Positions 1-7,442 of a DNA stretch of 19,931 nucleotides are shown piece after piece. The stretch is from contig NVTH01000008.1 in NCBI GenBank assembly GCA_002401525.1, forward strand, positions 4,245-24,175, in the 5' to 3' direction. The notes below the pieces were generated by a model. The model was not told the origin of the DNA and did no database searches. It worked only from the letters and a program-made list of their open reading frames with translations. Every line of letters begins with the position of its first letter. The stretch's first letter is position 1. The translations under genes and the position numbers were made by a program. The DNA is from Moraxellaceae bacterium. GTDB lineage: Bacteria > Pseudomonadota > Gammaproteobacteria > Pseudomonadales > UBA3067.

Positions 1-269
1 TCGTTTTTAATCGTTTCAGCGGAGGTCATGCCGATGAGGGCCGCCTCGATAGCAAGAAGCCCACCAGGCTGGAGCGGGTAGCATTTAAGCGCCATCGCTA
101 ATGTGAAAATAAACTCGAGAACAAGCACCCAGCCAGCTAAGAACGGATCGACGGTCAAAAATAGGATTGGGTTAATGCCCAAAAATGCAATTATTGCGTA
201 TTTATACCAAGATGGGGCTGGCCCGAGGAAATTAAGGAACAAAGCGCGGGGAACAGAAACAGGTTTCAT
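1..269 (-). CDS. nhaB: Na+/H+ antiporter NhaB, N-terminal part (cut by window edge)
   Basis: Inner-membrane antiporter that exports Na+ in exchange for protons. Only the first 89 codons are in the window; the gene runs off the left edge. The translation starts [19 protein letters not shown] and contains [28 protein letters not shown] and IGMTSAE. These match the N-terminus of E. coli NhaB as I remember it almost word for word ([39 protein letters not shown]). Two hydrophobic stretches (about residues 22-40 and 45-60) fit the first membrane helices. The start at 269 has an AGGA about 14 bases upstream, rather far away. In enterics nhaB is divergent from fadR; here the divergent neighbour is fimL, as in pseudomonads. 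Sure of the family. Confidence 0.93.
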   Translation of the reverse strand, partial: MKPVSVPRALFLNFLGPAPSWYKYAIIAFLGINPILFLTVDPFLAGWVLVLEFIFTLAMALKCYPLQPGGLLAIEAALIGMTSAETIKN

Positions 270-416
270 ATCGAGTAGTAAAGTCCTAATAATTTGCGTG
301 CATGTGATTAATAGAAAAGATCTAAAAGTAAATTATAGCAGTAGAAGGGCAACGTTGAATGATACGAAAATCAAGAGGATAGGTGAAGCAGAATCTGAGG
401 CCTTAGGGCTGAGAAG

Positions 417-444
417 CCTGTCAATTGATCAAAAAATTGGCAGG
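417..444. other. Imperfect inverted repeat / hairpin in the nhaB-fimL gap
   Basis: CCTGTCAATT (417-426) pairs with AATTGGCAGG (435-444) with a single G.T wobble around an 8-base loop. There is no T-run after it on either strand, so it is more likely a protein-binding site or an mRNA leader fold of nhaB than a terminator. Confidence 0.35.
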
Positions 445-509
445 TTGGGGCTGATTCAGCGAAAATGGTTACCGAATGATCACAATTTTCACAATTTTGT
501 TACTCCCTC

Positions 510-526
510 CTAACAGGTTCTGTTAG
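510..526. promoter_or_regulatory. Perfect 17-bp palindrome, candidate operator
   Basis: CTAACAG-GTT-CTGTTAG is a perfect inverted repeat with 7-base arms and a 3-base centre, lying between the divergent nhaB and fimL genes. Arm length and spacing fit a dimeric helix-turn-helix regulator. It does not match the FadR consensus (TGGTCNNNGACCA), the site one would think of from the enteric nhaB neighbourhood. The regulator is unknown. Confidence 0.4.
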
Positions 527-761
527 AACGATTAATTTAAAGATGGTAATATTTTGGTTGGATCTAATAGAAATGCTTGAGGCTGCCACCGCTCAATAAT
601 GTGGTTTGGTGCGCAAAAATCAGATCTGATTGGGTTGGATTTCAAATAATTAAAACGAGTTAACAAATCATGTGCGGGCCTTTGACTCTATAATAAATCT
701 ATTGATTTCTGTAGGTGGGAGGTAGACGTGTAGTGAATTTAGGGGGTTCTGGGTAGGCGTA

Positions 762-2468
762 ATGATAAATATTCAAAATACTGCTTTATTAAGCCTTGTT
801 AAAGACGAATTGGAAAACACCATTCGCGAGTTAGAGGTTCGTCTTGAATCGTTTGCCGATGAGAGAGAAGAACGCTCTCATTTGCAGTTTTGTGTTGATG
901 CCTATCATCAAATGAATGGCGTTTTTCAATTGGTGGGTTTGCCTGGTGCGTCGATGTTGACTCACGAGCTCGAGGAAGCGAGTAAATATATCCCCTTTAA
1001 GTCCAGCTTAGCCTTGGATGAAGACCTCACTTTGTTGGGGCAAGGCACAACGATATTGTCGCGCTATCTTTCCTACGTCCACATCACCCAAAAACCCTTA
1101 CCTCAATTACTCATCCCTAGTATTAACGATTTACGCGTATTGCGGGGTGAGCGACTGATTCCCGACTGTCACTTTTTTACTTTCGAATATCAGGAGAACT
1201 TAAATTGTTTGGTTCGTCCCCAAGTTGAGCAAGTGGCTGTTGCGAAAAACTATCAATCTATTTTCCCTCGATTGAGACTCATGTACCAAGTAGGCTTGCT
1301 AGATGTTTTTGGATCGGAGCAGCCAGTGACTGGTTTGAAAATGATGGCTCGTTCGATCCAACGAATTTCTACATTGACTCAAGGCACTTCTAGCCATGCT
1401 TTTTGGCGATTGGTCGAAGGGGTGTTGTGCAGTTTTGAGCAGGGTAAGGTTTCGATAAACCGCGAAAGAAAAATAATGTTGGGGCAAATTGATCGACAGA
1501 TTAAGCAGCAATTGGTGCAGGAAATAAATGATCTGAACAAGATCCCTGAGGAATTGGTGAAATCTTGCGTTTATATTCTCACCCTATCTGAGGGACCTTT
1601 GGAGTTGGTTTCTGAGCTGAAGGAAAAGCTTTCCTTAGCGCCACAAAGTTACAGTGACCGAACTGTGCAATCAGAATTGAGACATATGACTGGGCCGGAT
1701 GGTTCGGTGATTAATGCGGTGGTGACTGCATTGAAGGAAGAGTTGTCGCAGATTAAAGAATGGATTGATTTAGCGGTGCGAGGTAAAAATGTTGAAAGCT
1801 ACGAGTCCTTGGAAGCTAAATTACTAACCGTCGGTCAAACCCTTTATATGGTTGGGTTACCGAGAATATCTGAACAAATCAAAACTCAGGTAGAGAAATT
1901 TAGTAAGTTGAGCCCGGATGATGCGACCACGCTGACGTTTGAATACGACGAAGTGGCGGATATGCTGGTGAAAATTGAAAATGCGGCCATCTCCTTAATG
2001 ACAGAGGGCAGCAAGAAAGAACAAATCGACAGCAGTGACATCATGTCGAACAAGAGTGTCGCACTGTCAGTTTTAGATCAAGTCAGTGGCATTGTCGTGA
2101 AAGAATCCCGTGCGGGCCTGACACTCACCAAGCGAGCAATCACTACTTACATGGATTCAGATTGGGATGTCATGCATCTTGATAATGTGCCTACGACATT
2201 AAATACCGTTTGTGGCGCGCTAGGGTTTCTTCAGTTGAACCGAGCCGCTTCGATTTTATCGGCCTGTCAGACCTTTATAAAAAATTCCCTATTAGTGTCA
2301 GGTGAGGAAAAGCCTGGGGCTGAAATGTTAGAAACCCTTGCAGACGCGCTCTCTAGCGTGGATTATTACCTTGAAAGCCTAGAAGAAAAAAAGCCCATTG
2401 GTGATGGCATGCTGGATGTAGCGGAAGAGAGTATGAATGAACTGGGTTATCCCGTGAAAGCCGCTTAA
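762..2468 (+). CDS. fimL: FimL-like HPt-domain signalling scaffold
   Basis: FimL is a cytoplasmic protein homologous to the N-terminus of ChpA. In Pseudomonas it links the Pil-Chp chemosensory system to the adenylate cyclase CyaB and so to cAMP/Vfr control of type IV pili. At 568 residues it has the family length, and the start MINIQNTALLSLVKDELENT and the LLIPSINDLR segment (116-125) match the family. Three HPt-like helical blocks are visible: about 5-110 (HQMNG, 49-53), 315-415 (TVGQTLYMVGLPRIS) and 430-545 (TVCGALGFLQLNRAASIL). Blocks two and three lack a histidine at the phosphoacceptor place; block one has His49, but without the usual HxxKG lysine. The protein has no signal peptide or membrane segment and is probably transcribed alone. 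No clear Shine-Dalgarno site is visible beyond a G-rich stretch before the ATG. Confidence 0.85.
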   Translation: MINIQNTALLSLVKDELENTIRELEVRLESFADEREERSHLQFCVDAYHQMNGVFQLVGLPGASMLTHELEEASKYIPFKSSLALDEDLTLLGQGTTILSRYLSYVHITQKPLPQLLIPSINDLRVLRGERLIPDCHFFTFEYQENLNCLVRPQVEQVAVAKNYQSIFPRLRLMYQVGLLDVFGSEQPVTGLKMMARSIQRISTLTQGTSSHAFWRLVEGVLCSFEQGKVSINRERKIMLGQIDRQIKQQLVQEINDLNKIPEELVKSCVYILTLSEGPLELVSELKEKLSLAPQSYSDRTVQSELRHMTGPDGSVINAVVTALKEELSQIKEWIDLAVRGKNVESYESLEAKLLTVGQTLYMVGLPRISEQIKTQVEKFSKLSPDDATTLTFEYDEVADMLVKIENAAISLMTEGSKKEQIDSSDIMSNKSVALSVLDQVSGIVVKESRAGLTLTKRAITTYMDSDWDVMHLDNVPTTLNTVCGALGFLQLNRAASILSACQTFIKNSLLVSGEEKPGAEMLETLADALSSVDYYLESLEEKKPIGDGMLDVAEESMNELGYPVKAA

Positions 2469-2624
2469 AGCGTCAATTGAACTCAATGAGTCCCGCTTGC
2501 TTTCTGGGCGAATTTTCAAATTTGTGCCCAAACAAAAAATGGTTTTGGCAACCCTTGTTGGAAAGGGATTGTTATCATTGTTGTTATGCCTGATAGTCTG
2601 GATTTAACAAAGGGATAAATAATA

Positions 2625-3452
2625 ATGGAACTCGACTTTGAACCGGGCGTAATTGCGCCGGAATCTTTTCAGGGACCGGCTAACTGGTTTGTATTTGTAA
2701 GCGGCAAAATGGTTATTTTGGATGGCGATGCAAAAAATCCAATTCCCTATTTTGAAGACCCAGAGAAAGTAGGCCTAACGATCCTAAATCGCTTTTATCT
2801 CGGTAAATTTAAAGGTGAACATTGTTTTGCTGTAGCGATGGACCCTTATTCTGAACTTCCCACCGGGTTTACCACTGTTGATCTACGATTTATGTTGGCA
2901 CGTTTGCCGGAAAATTGGTTTATGTTGGCTGGCAGGGCTCAACAGATTATCGATTGGGACTCTCAACATCAATTTTGTGGCCGATGTGGTACTCGAACTC
3001 AGCCTCATGCCAGTGATCGCGCCAAGGAGTGCCCTGAATGTGGGCACCTTCAGTACCCAAGGTTGTCTCCTTGTATCATCGTGTTGATCACTCGCGGGGA
3101 AGAGGTGCTGCTGGGGCGGTCGGCGAATTTCCCTCCTGGACTTTTCAGTACCTTGGCCGGTTTTATTGAACCTGGCGAAACCTTGGAAATCGCCTTGGCT
3201 AGGGAAGTGCAAGAGGAAGTGGGGGTGAAAGTAAAGAATATTCAGTACATTACCAGTCAGCCTTGGCCATTTCCTAATTCTTTAATGATTGGGTTTCATG
3301 CCGAATATGACAGTGGTGACATTGTCATTGACGAGAAGGAGATTGTTGAAGCAGGTTGGTGGCCGGTTGCCAAGCTTCCAATGATTCCTCCAAGCGGGTC
3401 AATTTCCCGTAATCTAATCGATCACTATGTTGCTCAATTTGAAGACCAATAA
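2625..3452 (+). CDS. nudC: NAD(H) pyrophosphatase / RNA deNADding enzyme NudC
   Basis: Nudix hydrolase that splits NAD(H) to NMN(H) and AMP and removes NAD caps from RNA 5' ends. At 275 residues it is slightly longer than the E. coli enzyme. The domain order is an N-terminal NudC-like domain (1-110), a zinc ribbon with C118/C121 and C136/C139, then the Nudix domain. The Nudix box GX5EX7REVQEEXGV is complete at 179-201, with E194, E197 and E198 as metal ligands. The NudC signature SQPWPFPNSLM follows at 211-221, ten residues after the box, and separates NudC from other Nudix proteins. An AAGGGATA lies just ahead of the ATG. The gene follows fimL after 156 bases, an arrangement I recall from Pseudomonas. 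Nothing is missing. Confidence 0.96.
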   Translation: MELDFEPGVIAPESFQGPANWFVFVSGKMVILDGDAKNPIPYFEDPEKVGLTILNRFYLGKFKGEHCFAVAMDPYSELPTGFTTVDLRFMLARLPENWFMLAGRAQQIIDWDSQHQFCGRCGTRTQPHASDRAKECPECGHLQYPRLSPCIIVLITRGEEVLLGRSANFPPGLFSTLAGFIEPGETLEIALAREVQEEVGVKVKNIQYITSQPWPFPNSLMIGFHAEYDSGDIVIDEKEIVEAGWWPVAKLPMIPPSGSISRNLIDHYVAQFEDQ

Positions 3453-3659
3453 GCCTGCCATAATTGACTGGCGCGATTATGTCATCGTTTCGGGTTGAGC
3501 GATTCGACACTTAATTTAATTCGCTTTGTGTATATACTTTAAATTGGTGCGTCCAGGATCTTTTTGCAGCCCAAAGTTATCGGCATTGGGCCTCAATTTT
3601 GGTAAACGGAATGGCGCGCGTGAAGAGGAGGAGACCGTCATTAATTTGGTTGAGGGAAT

Positions 3660-4313
3660 ATGCAATTTAGCGGCTTAGCTTTTTTTATTATATTGATCGC
3701 CATAGCAAGCCTGCTATTTGCCGTGTTTATTCTATGGCGGCCGCATTGGATTCTAGCCTGGTTGAAGGGTAGCGCGGGCCTCGGATTAATCGCTTTGGCG
3801 GTATTTCTTGTTTTCTTGGCCGCTAATTTTAATGGTTATAAGGGACTCTCTGAAGAGGAGCCAGTCGCTACCTTGAGTTTTTCCCAGGAGTCGTCACAAC
3901 GTTATTTGGCCACTCTGGTGGATGCCAGTGGCGTTGAGTCTGAATTTAGTTTAGACGGTGATTTGTGGCAGATTGACGCCAAGATAATTAAATGGAAAGG
4001 GTATTTATTAGCCATGGGACTTGCTCCTGGTTACAAGTTGGATCGAATTCAAGGCCGCTACCTTTCAATCGAACAAGAGCGTCGCAAGTCTAGGACTGTC
4101 TACGGTTTGTCTTCTCCGGGAATCGGTTTTGATTTATGGGATGCAGCCAGGAAAAATGCATTTTGGTTGCCTGGAGTGGATGCCAGCTATGGGAGCGCCA
4201 CTTTTGTTCCGATGGCGGATGGTGCAATTTACGCAGTTAATCTGTCATCCACCGGTTTTATTGCTCGCCCACTCAACCCTACCGCGGAAAAAGCCATCGC
4301 TACTTGGAAATAA
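3660..4313 (+). CDS. Uncharacterised membrane-anchored protein between nudC and sohB
   Basis: I do not recognise a named family. The 217-residue protein begins with two hydrophobic helices (about 5-26 and 37-57) joined by a short basic loop (RPHWILAWLKG). A soluble domain of about 155 residues follows; with an even number of helices it would lie on the same side as the N-terminus. The soluble part has alternating hydrophobic residues that look like beta strands, plus GIGFDLWDAARKNAFWLPGVDASYGSAT and a C-terminal MADGAIYAVNLSSTGFIARPLNP. There are no catalytic motifs. Such proteins are sometimes labelled 'multidrug transporter' in databases, which two helices do not support. GAGGGA stands before the ATG. 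A hairpin directly after the stop suggests its own transcript, separate from sohB. Confidence 0.75.
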   Translation: MQFSGLAFFIILIAIASLLFAVFILWRPHWILAWLKGSAGLGLIALAVFLVFLAANFNGYKGLSEEEPVATLSFSQESSQRYLATLVDASGVESEFSLDGDLWQIDAKIIKWKGYLLAMGLAPGYKLDRIQGRYLSIEQERRKSRTVYGLSSPGIGFDLWDAARKNAFWLPGVDASYGSATFVPMADGAIYAVNLSSTGFIARPLNPTAEKAIATWK

Positions 4314-4317
4314 AGGG

Positions 4318-4352
4318 CTTTCAAAAAACCTTGGTTCTGAAAGACTTTTATT
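4318..4352 (+). terminator. Hairpin after the membrane-protein gene, candidate terminator
   Basis: CTTTCA (4318-4323) pairs with TGAAAG (4338-4343), and AACC-TT-GGTT forms an inner hairpin. The sequence ACTTTTATTT follows, only moderately T-rich. It starts five bases after the stop codon at 4313. Position and shape fit a weak intrinsic terminator. Confidence 0.45.
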
Positions 4353-4561
4353 TGACACTTCTTTATTTGACTGGGTTTCGAAAGGCCACAGTCCCCTTTT
4401 CAGTCATTTAATCACAGTTTCCCCCGCGTTTACCAAAGGCCCTTAATGCGGTTATTTGTGAGACCAACTCCCCCTATATCCAGCTTTAGCTATTTTACTA
4501 ATTGGCTTTGCCGACAAAGCGTATTAATCTCTATGGCACATACATTGAAGAGGAGTCTGGA

Positions 4562-5629
4562 GTGGTTACTTTTTTAGCAGAATATGGCCTATTTGTGGCC
4601 AAAGCTTTAACTGTGGTGGTTGCCGCATTGGTGGTGTTTGGGACGATATTTGCTTCCTCTGTTCGAGGTAGAAAGGAGCCTGGGGGGCAGATTAAAGTGC
4701 GTCAGCTCAATGAGCAATTAGAGGAAGTACAGCGAACCATTAAGGAGGCCGTACTGCCGAAGGAGCAGATAAAAGAAGCGCAGAAAGCCGAGAAAAAGCA
4801 AAAAAAGCAGCAGCACAAAGCCGATAAGAAAGCACTGAAAAAAAGCGCAAAGGATGATAAGCCCAGTGAGGAATCGAAAAAGCGTGTTTATGTTTTGGAT
4901 TTTGATGGCGACGTCAAAGCTTCCGCTGTAGAGAGTCTTCGTAAAGAAATCACTGCTGTTTTATCAATGGCAAGGCCGGTAGATGAAGTGGTACTTCGAT
5001 TAGAAAGCCCAGGAGGAATGGTGCATTCGTATGGGTTAGCTTCTTCCCAGCTGGAGCGAATTAAAAATAAAGGCATTCCTTTAACTATTTGCGTTGATAA
5101 AGTCGCTGCGAGTGGCGGTTATATGATGGCGTGTATTGCTGATCAAATAGTGGCAGCGCCGTTCGCAATTCTTGGCTCCATTGGTGTGATTGCGCAGTTG
5201 CCTAATTTCCATCGATTGCTGAAGAAAAATGACATTGATTTTGAAATGTTCACTGCCGGGGAATACAAGCGCACCGTGACCACGATGGGGGAAAATACCG
5301 ATAAGGGGCGTGAAAAATTTAAAGAAGAATTGGAAGATACCCACGTTTTATTCAAAGAGTTTGTGGGAAGTCAGAGATCCAAGGTGGATATTGATAAGGT
5401 TGCTACCGGGGAACATTGGTATGGCACTCGAGCGAAGGAGCTTGATTTGGTCGATGAATTGAAAACCAGTGATGAGTATTTGGTAGACGCCTGTGATGAT
5501 GCGGATGTGTATGAGGTGGAATATAAACAAAAACCTTCAATGGCGGACCGTTTTGGTTTGGGCATCGAAGATGTTTCGGAGCGATTGATGTTAAAAGCCT
5601 ATCGCTTATTTGAAGGGAAGTTTTTCTAA
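4562..5629 (+). CDS. sohB: SohB-type membrane-anchored serine peptidase (S49 family)
   Basis: Inner-membrane peptidase of the signal-peptide-peptidase (SppA) family; multicopy sohB rescues degP mutants in E. coli. I start it at the GTG at 4562, not the TTG at 4502: AGGAG (4551-4555) sits six bases before the GTG, and VTFLAEYGLFVAK then lines up with the E. coli start MELLSEYGLFLAK. The result is 355 residues (E. coli 349). One membrane helix at about 8-32 is followed by a charged Lys/Glu/Gln-rich linker (about 50-88). The peptidase core has LRLESPGGMVHSYGLA, KVAASGGYMMAC with nucleophile Ser164, and TAGEYKRT with general base Lys216, the Ser-Lys dyad of this family. ATGEHWYG and the C-terminus also match. 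The gene stands alone between a hairpin and a repeat array. Confidence 0.95.
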   Translation: MVTFLAEYGLFVAKALTVVVAALVVFGTIFASSVRGRKEPGGQIKVRQLNEQLEEVQRTIKEAVLPKEQIKEAQKAEKKQKKQQHKADKKALKKSAKDDKPSEESKKRVYVLDFDGDVKASAVESLRKEITAVLSMARPVDEVVLRLESPGGMVHSYGLASSQLERIKNKGIPLTICVDKVAASGGYMMACIADQIVAAPFAILGSIGVIAQLPNFHRLLKKNDIDFEMFTAGEYKRTVTTMGENTDKGREKFKEELEDTHVLFKEFVGSQRSKVDIDKVATGEHWYGTRAKELDLVDELKTSDEYLVDACDDADVYEVEYKQKPSMADRFGLGIEDVSERLMLKAYRLFEGKFF

Positions 5630-5740
5630 AATCAAACACTTTAACCACAAAGTCTGTTAACGATTGACCATTTGATTAAGAACACTTTGATTGAAATGTT
5701 TTTATGCGGGCAGTGCTGATGTAAGGCGTAACGGACTGTG

Positions 5741-5850
5741 GTTGGTGTAGTTGGTAGTAGTTGGTAGTGGTTGGTGTAGTTGGTATAGCTTGTGAAGTTG
5801 GTGTGGTTTGTGAGGTTGGTGTGGTTTGTTAGGTTGGTGTATTTGGTTCA
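5741..5850 (+). repeat. Degenerate 9-bp G/T-rich tandem array upstream of acuI
   Basis: Twelve head-to-tail units derived from GTTGGTGTR, mostly 9 bases with two 10-base variants: GTTGGTGTA, GTTGGTAGTA, GTTGGTAGTG, GTTGGTGTA, GTTGGTATA, GCTTGTGAA, GTTGGTGTG, GTTTGTGAG, GTTGGTGTG, GTTTGTTAG, GTTGGTGTA, TTTGGTTCA. The plus strand has only two C in 110 bases. The array ends 31 bases before the acuI start, so it lies in its promoter or mRNA leader. The GG pairs at regular spacing could fold as two-layer G-quadruplexes in the plus strand or in the acuI transcript. Confidence 0.85.
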
Positions 5851-5881
5851 GTTAAATGGAATGGGCATAAAAAGGTGAATT

Positions 5882-6871
5882 ATGGCGACGTATAAAGCGC
5901 TTCGTATCAACGAGAATAACTCACAGTACACGCTGGCTGTGGAAAATAGGGACATTGAACAGCTTCCTGAAGGGGAACTGTTAATTCGAGTGAAATATTC
6001 CTCTCTAAACTATAAAGACGCACTGTCGGCAAAAGGAATTAAAGGGGTGACGAGACAGTACCCTCATACGCCAGGAATTGACGCCGCGGGTATTGTCGAA
6101 CGCAGCTCGGTGGAGCATTTCAAGGCAGGTGATGAGGTCATTGTCACTGGCTACGACTTGGGGATGAATACCGAGGGCGGCTTTGCCGAATATATTTCTG
6201 TTCCTGCAAAATGGGTGGTGAATAAGCCTGAAACGCTTTCTTTACGAGACAGCATGATTTTGGGGACTGCGGGGTTTACCGCAGGAATGTGCGTGGATTC
6301 TTTGCTTCAGGTGGGCATTGCTCCCTCTCAAGGCGATATTCTAGTGACCGGGGCTTGCGGGGGGGTGGGCAGTGTGGCCATCGCACTGTTGGCATCGTTG
6401 GGGTTTGATGTTTATGCAGGGACTGGCCGGGCTAGCGAGAAAGAGTATCTGCTAGGGCTGGGGGCGAAAGACATCATTTCACGTGAAGATCTAATGAAAG
6501 GCGCTGATCGTCCCATGCTCAAAGAGCGCTGGGCCGGCGCAGTGGATACGGTGGGAGGCGAACTGTTATTTAATGCCATCAAATCCACTCAATACGGAGG
6601 CAGTGTCGCTTGTTGTGGCATGGTCGCTTCCGCTGAATTTCAAGCCAATGTGTTTCCATTTATTTTGCGCGGCGTGAATTTGTTGGGCGTTGATTCCGTC
6701 GAGCTGCCGTTGGATATTAAGATGCACATATGGCAGGAATTTGCCTCTCATTGGCGACTAGAGAATCTGGAAGCAATATGCACGGAGGTTTCTTTAGCTG
6801 AGCTGCCAGCAGCGATTGAAGAGATATATAATGGCCGTCAAAAAGGGCGTGTGTTGGTCAATCTAGGGTAG
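5882..6871 (+). CDS. acuI: AcuI/YhdH-family NADPH-dependent acrylyl-CoA reductase / quinone oxidoreductase
   Basis: Zinc-free medium-chain reductase. AcuI reduces acrylyl-CoA to propionyl-CoA with NADPH and removes toxic acrylate, for instance from DMSP breakdown; E. coli YhdH is the same family. At 329 residues it has the family length. The N-terminal GroES-like part has VKYSSLNYKDALSAKGIKGV, HTPGIDAAG and TGYDLGMNTEGGFAEY, characteristic of YhdH. The Rossmann part has VTGACGGVGSVAI (155-167) and TGRASEKEYL (181-190), whose Arg fits NADPH preference. No structural or catalytic zinc cysteines are present. AAGGTGA precedes the ATG. The gene is monocistronic, ending at a strong terminator. The family is certain; the in vivo substrate is inferred. 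Confidence 0.88.
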   Translation: MATYKALRINENNSQYTLAVENRDIEQLPEGELLIRVKYSSLNYKDALSAKGIKGVTRQYPHTPGIDAAGIVERSSVEHFKAGDEVIVTGYDLGMNTEGGFAEYISVPAKWVVNKPETLSLRDSMILGTAGFTAGMCVDSLLQVGIAPSQGDILVTGACGGVGSVAIALLASLGFDVYAGTGRASEKEYLLGLGAKDIISREDLMKGADRPMLKERWAGAVDTVGGELLFNAIKSTQYGGSVACCGMVASAEFQANVFPFILRGVNLLGVDSVELPLDIKMHIWQEFASHWRLENLEAICTEVSLAELPAAIEEIYNGRQKGRVLVNLG

Positions 6872-6888
6872 TGATTGTTATAAAGAAC

Positions 6889-6920
6889 GAAAAAAGGGCC
6901 TGTATTAAGGCCCTTTTTTT
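6889..6920. terminator. Bidirectional intrinsic terminator between acuI and the cys genes
   Basis: AAAAAGGGCC (6891-6900), loop TGTATTAA, GGCCCTTTTTTT (6909-6920). The GGGCC/GGCCC core is flanked by an A-tract on the left and a T-tract on the right, so it can stop acuI transcription on the plus strand and the convergent cysI-DUF934 transcript on the minus strand. Confidence 0.9.
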
Positions 6921-6956
6921 ATGCTTCAATATTTCGTTATCGTGCCGAGCGGTTGA

Positions 6957-7442
6957 TCACCGGGTCTGATAAAGAGGCCGTTGCTCCACTGCGTCCGCTT
7001 GGTAGTTGACGCTGAAATCATTGAACGCATTCAGCGCGTCGTTGATGCAGCGGTCTTCGCGAACCGCAAAGGCGTTAAAGCCGCATCGGGCCATCAGATA
7101 AATTTGATCCCTGAGTACATCCCCGACTGCTCGTATTTCTTTGTTGTAATGATGGCGAGTGCGCAATTCTCTGGCGCTGCTGTAGCCTCGGCCATCGGCG
7201 AACTTCGGGAAATTAATCGCGATTAACGAAAACTGCGCCAAGTCATCTGCAATCTCTGCCGGTTCGTTTTCGGGTTCCAATAGGACCCCTATTTCGTCCG
7301 AGTGAGACAGCAGTTGCTCTTTGTGGGATTGCCACAAAGCAACGGAGACGATCAACTTGCCGCTGGGCAATGGGTCTTGAGCTTCAGTCAAAACCACCCA
7401 ACTATCGTCGATAATTTTTTTATCTTTAATTATTTTTCGCAT
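6957..7442 (-). CDS. DUF934 family protein linked to sulfite reductase
   Basis: A 161-residue cytoplasmic protein of the DUF934 family, usually found next to cysI/cysH in Proteobacteria and presumed to act in sulfite or sulfate reduction; its biochemical role is unknown. The start at 7442 is chosen over an upstream in-frame start at 7523 because AAGGAGCGAGTCT directly precedes this ATG and the family begins MRKIIKDKKIIDD. The family signature INFPKFADGRGYSSARELR (77-95) and the DQIYLMARCGFNAF block (112-125) are clear. It has few cysteines (C120, C132) and no metal motif. It overlaps the end of cysI by 17 bases, so the two are translationally coupled. The terminator at 6889-6920 ends the operon. 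Confidence 0.9.
   Translation of the reverse strand: MRKIIKDKKIIDDSWVVLTEAQDPLPSGKLIVSVALWQSHKEQLLSHSDEIGVLLEPENEPAEIADDLAQFSLIAINFPKFADGRGYSSARELRTRHHYNKEIRAVGDVLRDQIYLMARCGFNAFAVREDRCINDALNAFNDFSVNYQADAVEQRPLYQTR

Larger units (their letters stand above)
270..761. other. Divergent intergenic region nhaB / fimL
   Basis: About 490 bases between two divergent genes with no convincing gene of its own. It should hold both promoters. Visible elements are a near-perfect hairpin at 417-444, a perfect 7-3-7 inverted repeat at 510-526, a short direct repeat ACAATTTT at 482-498, and a TATAAT at 689-694 that could be a -10 box for fimL, although I see no good -35 at the right distance. The enoyl-CoA hydratase gene that I recall between nhaB and fimL in P. 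aeruginosa is absent. Confidence 0.6.

Noticed and set aside
103..513. Plus-strand open frame of 136 codons at the left end
   Set aside because: Its first half is antisense to the clear nhaB start and the rest covers the nhaB-fimL regulatory gap; the translation has no family features and no good ribosome-binding site.
4021..4446. Plus-strand frame overlapping the 3' half of the membrane-protein gene
   Set aside because: It lies in another frame of 3660-4313, which has a coherent helix pattern and ribosome-binding site; the product looks random.
4502..4561. Longer SohB start at TTG 4502
   Set aside because: The extra 20 residues contain the ribosome-binding site of the GTG start and have no counterpart in the E. 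coli protein as remembered.
5741..5850. CRISPR-like array
   Set aside because: Units are 9-10 bases, contiguous and degenerate, with no spacers and no cas genes nearby.
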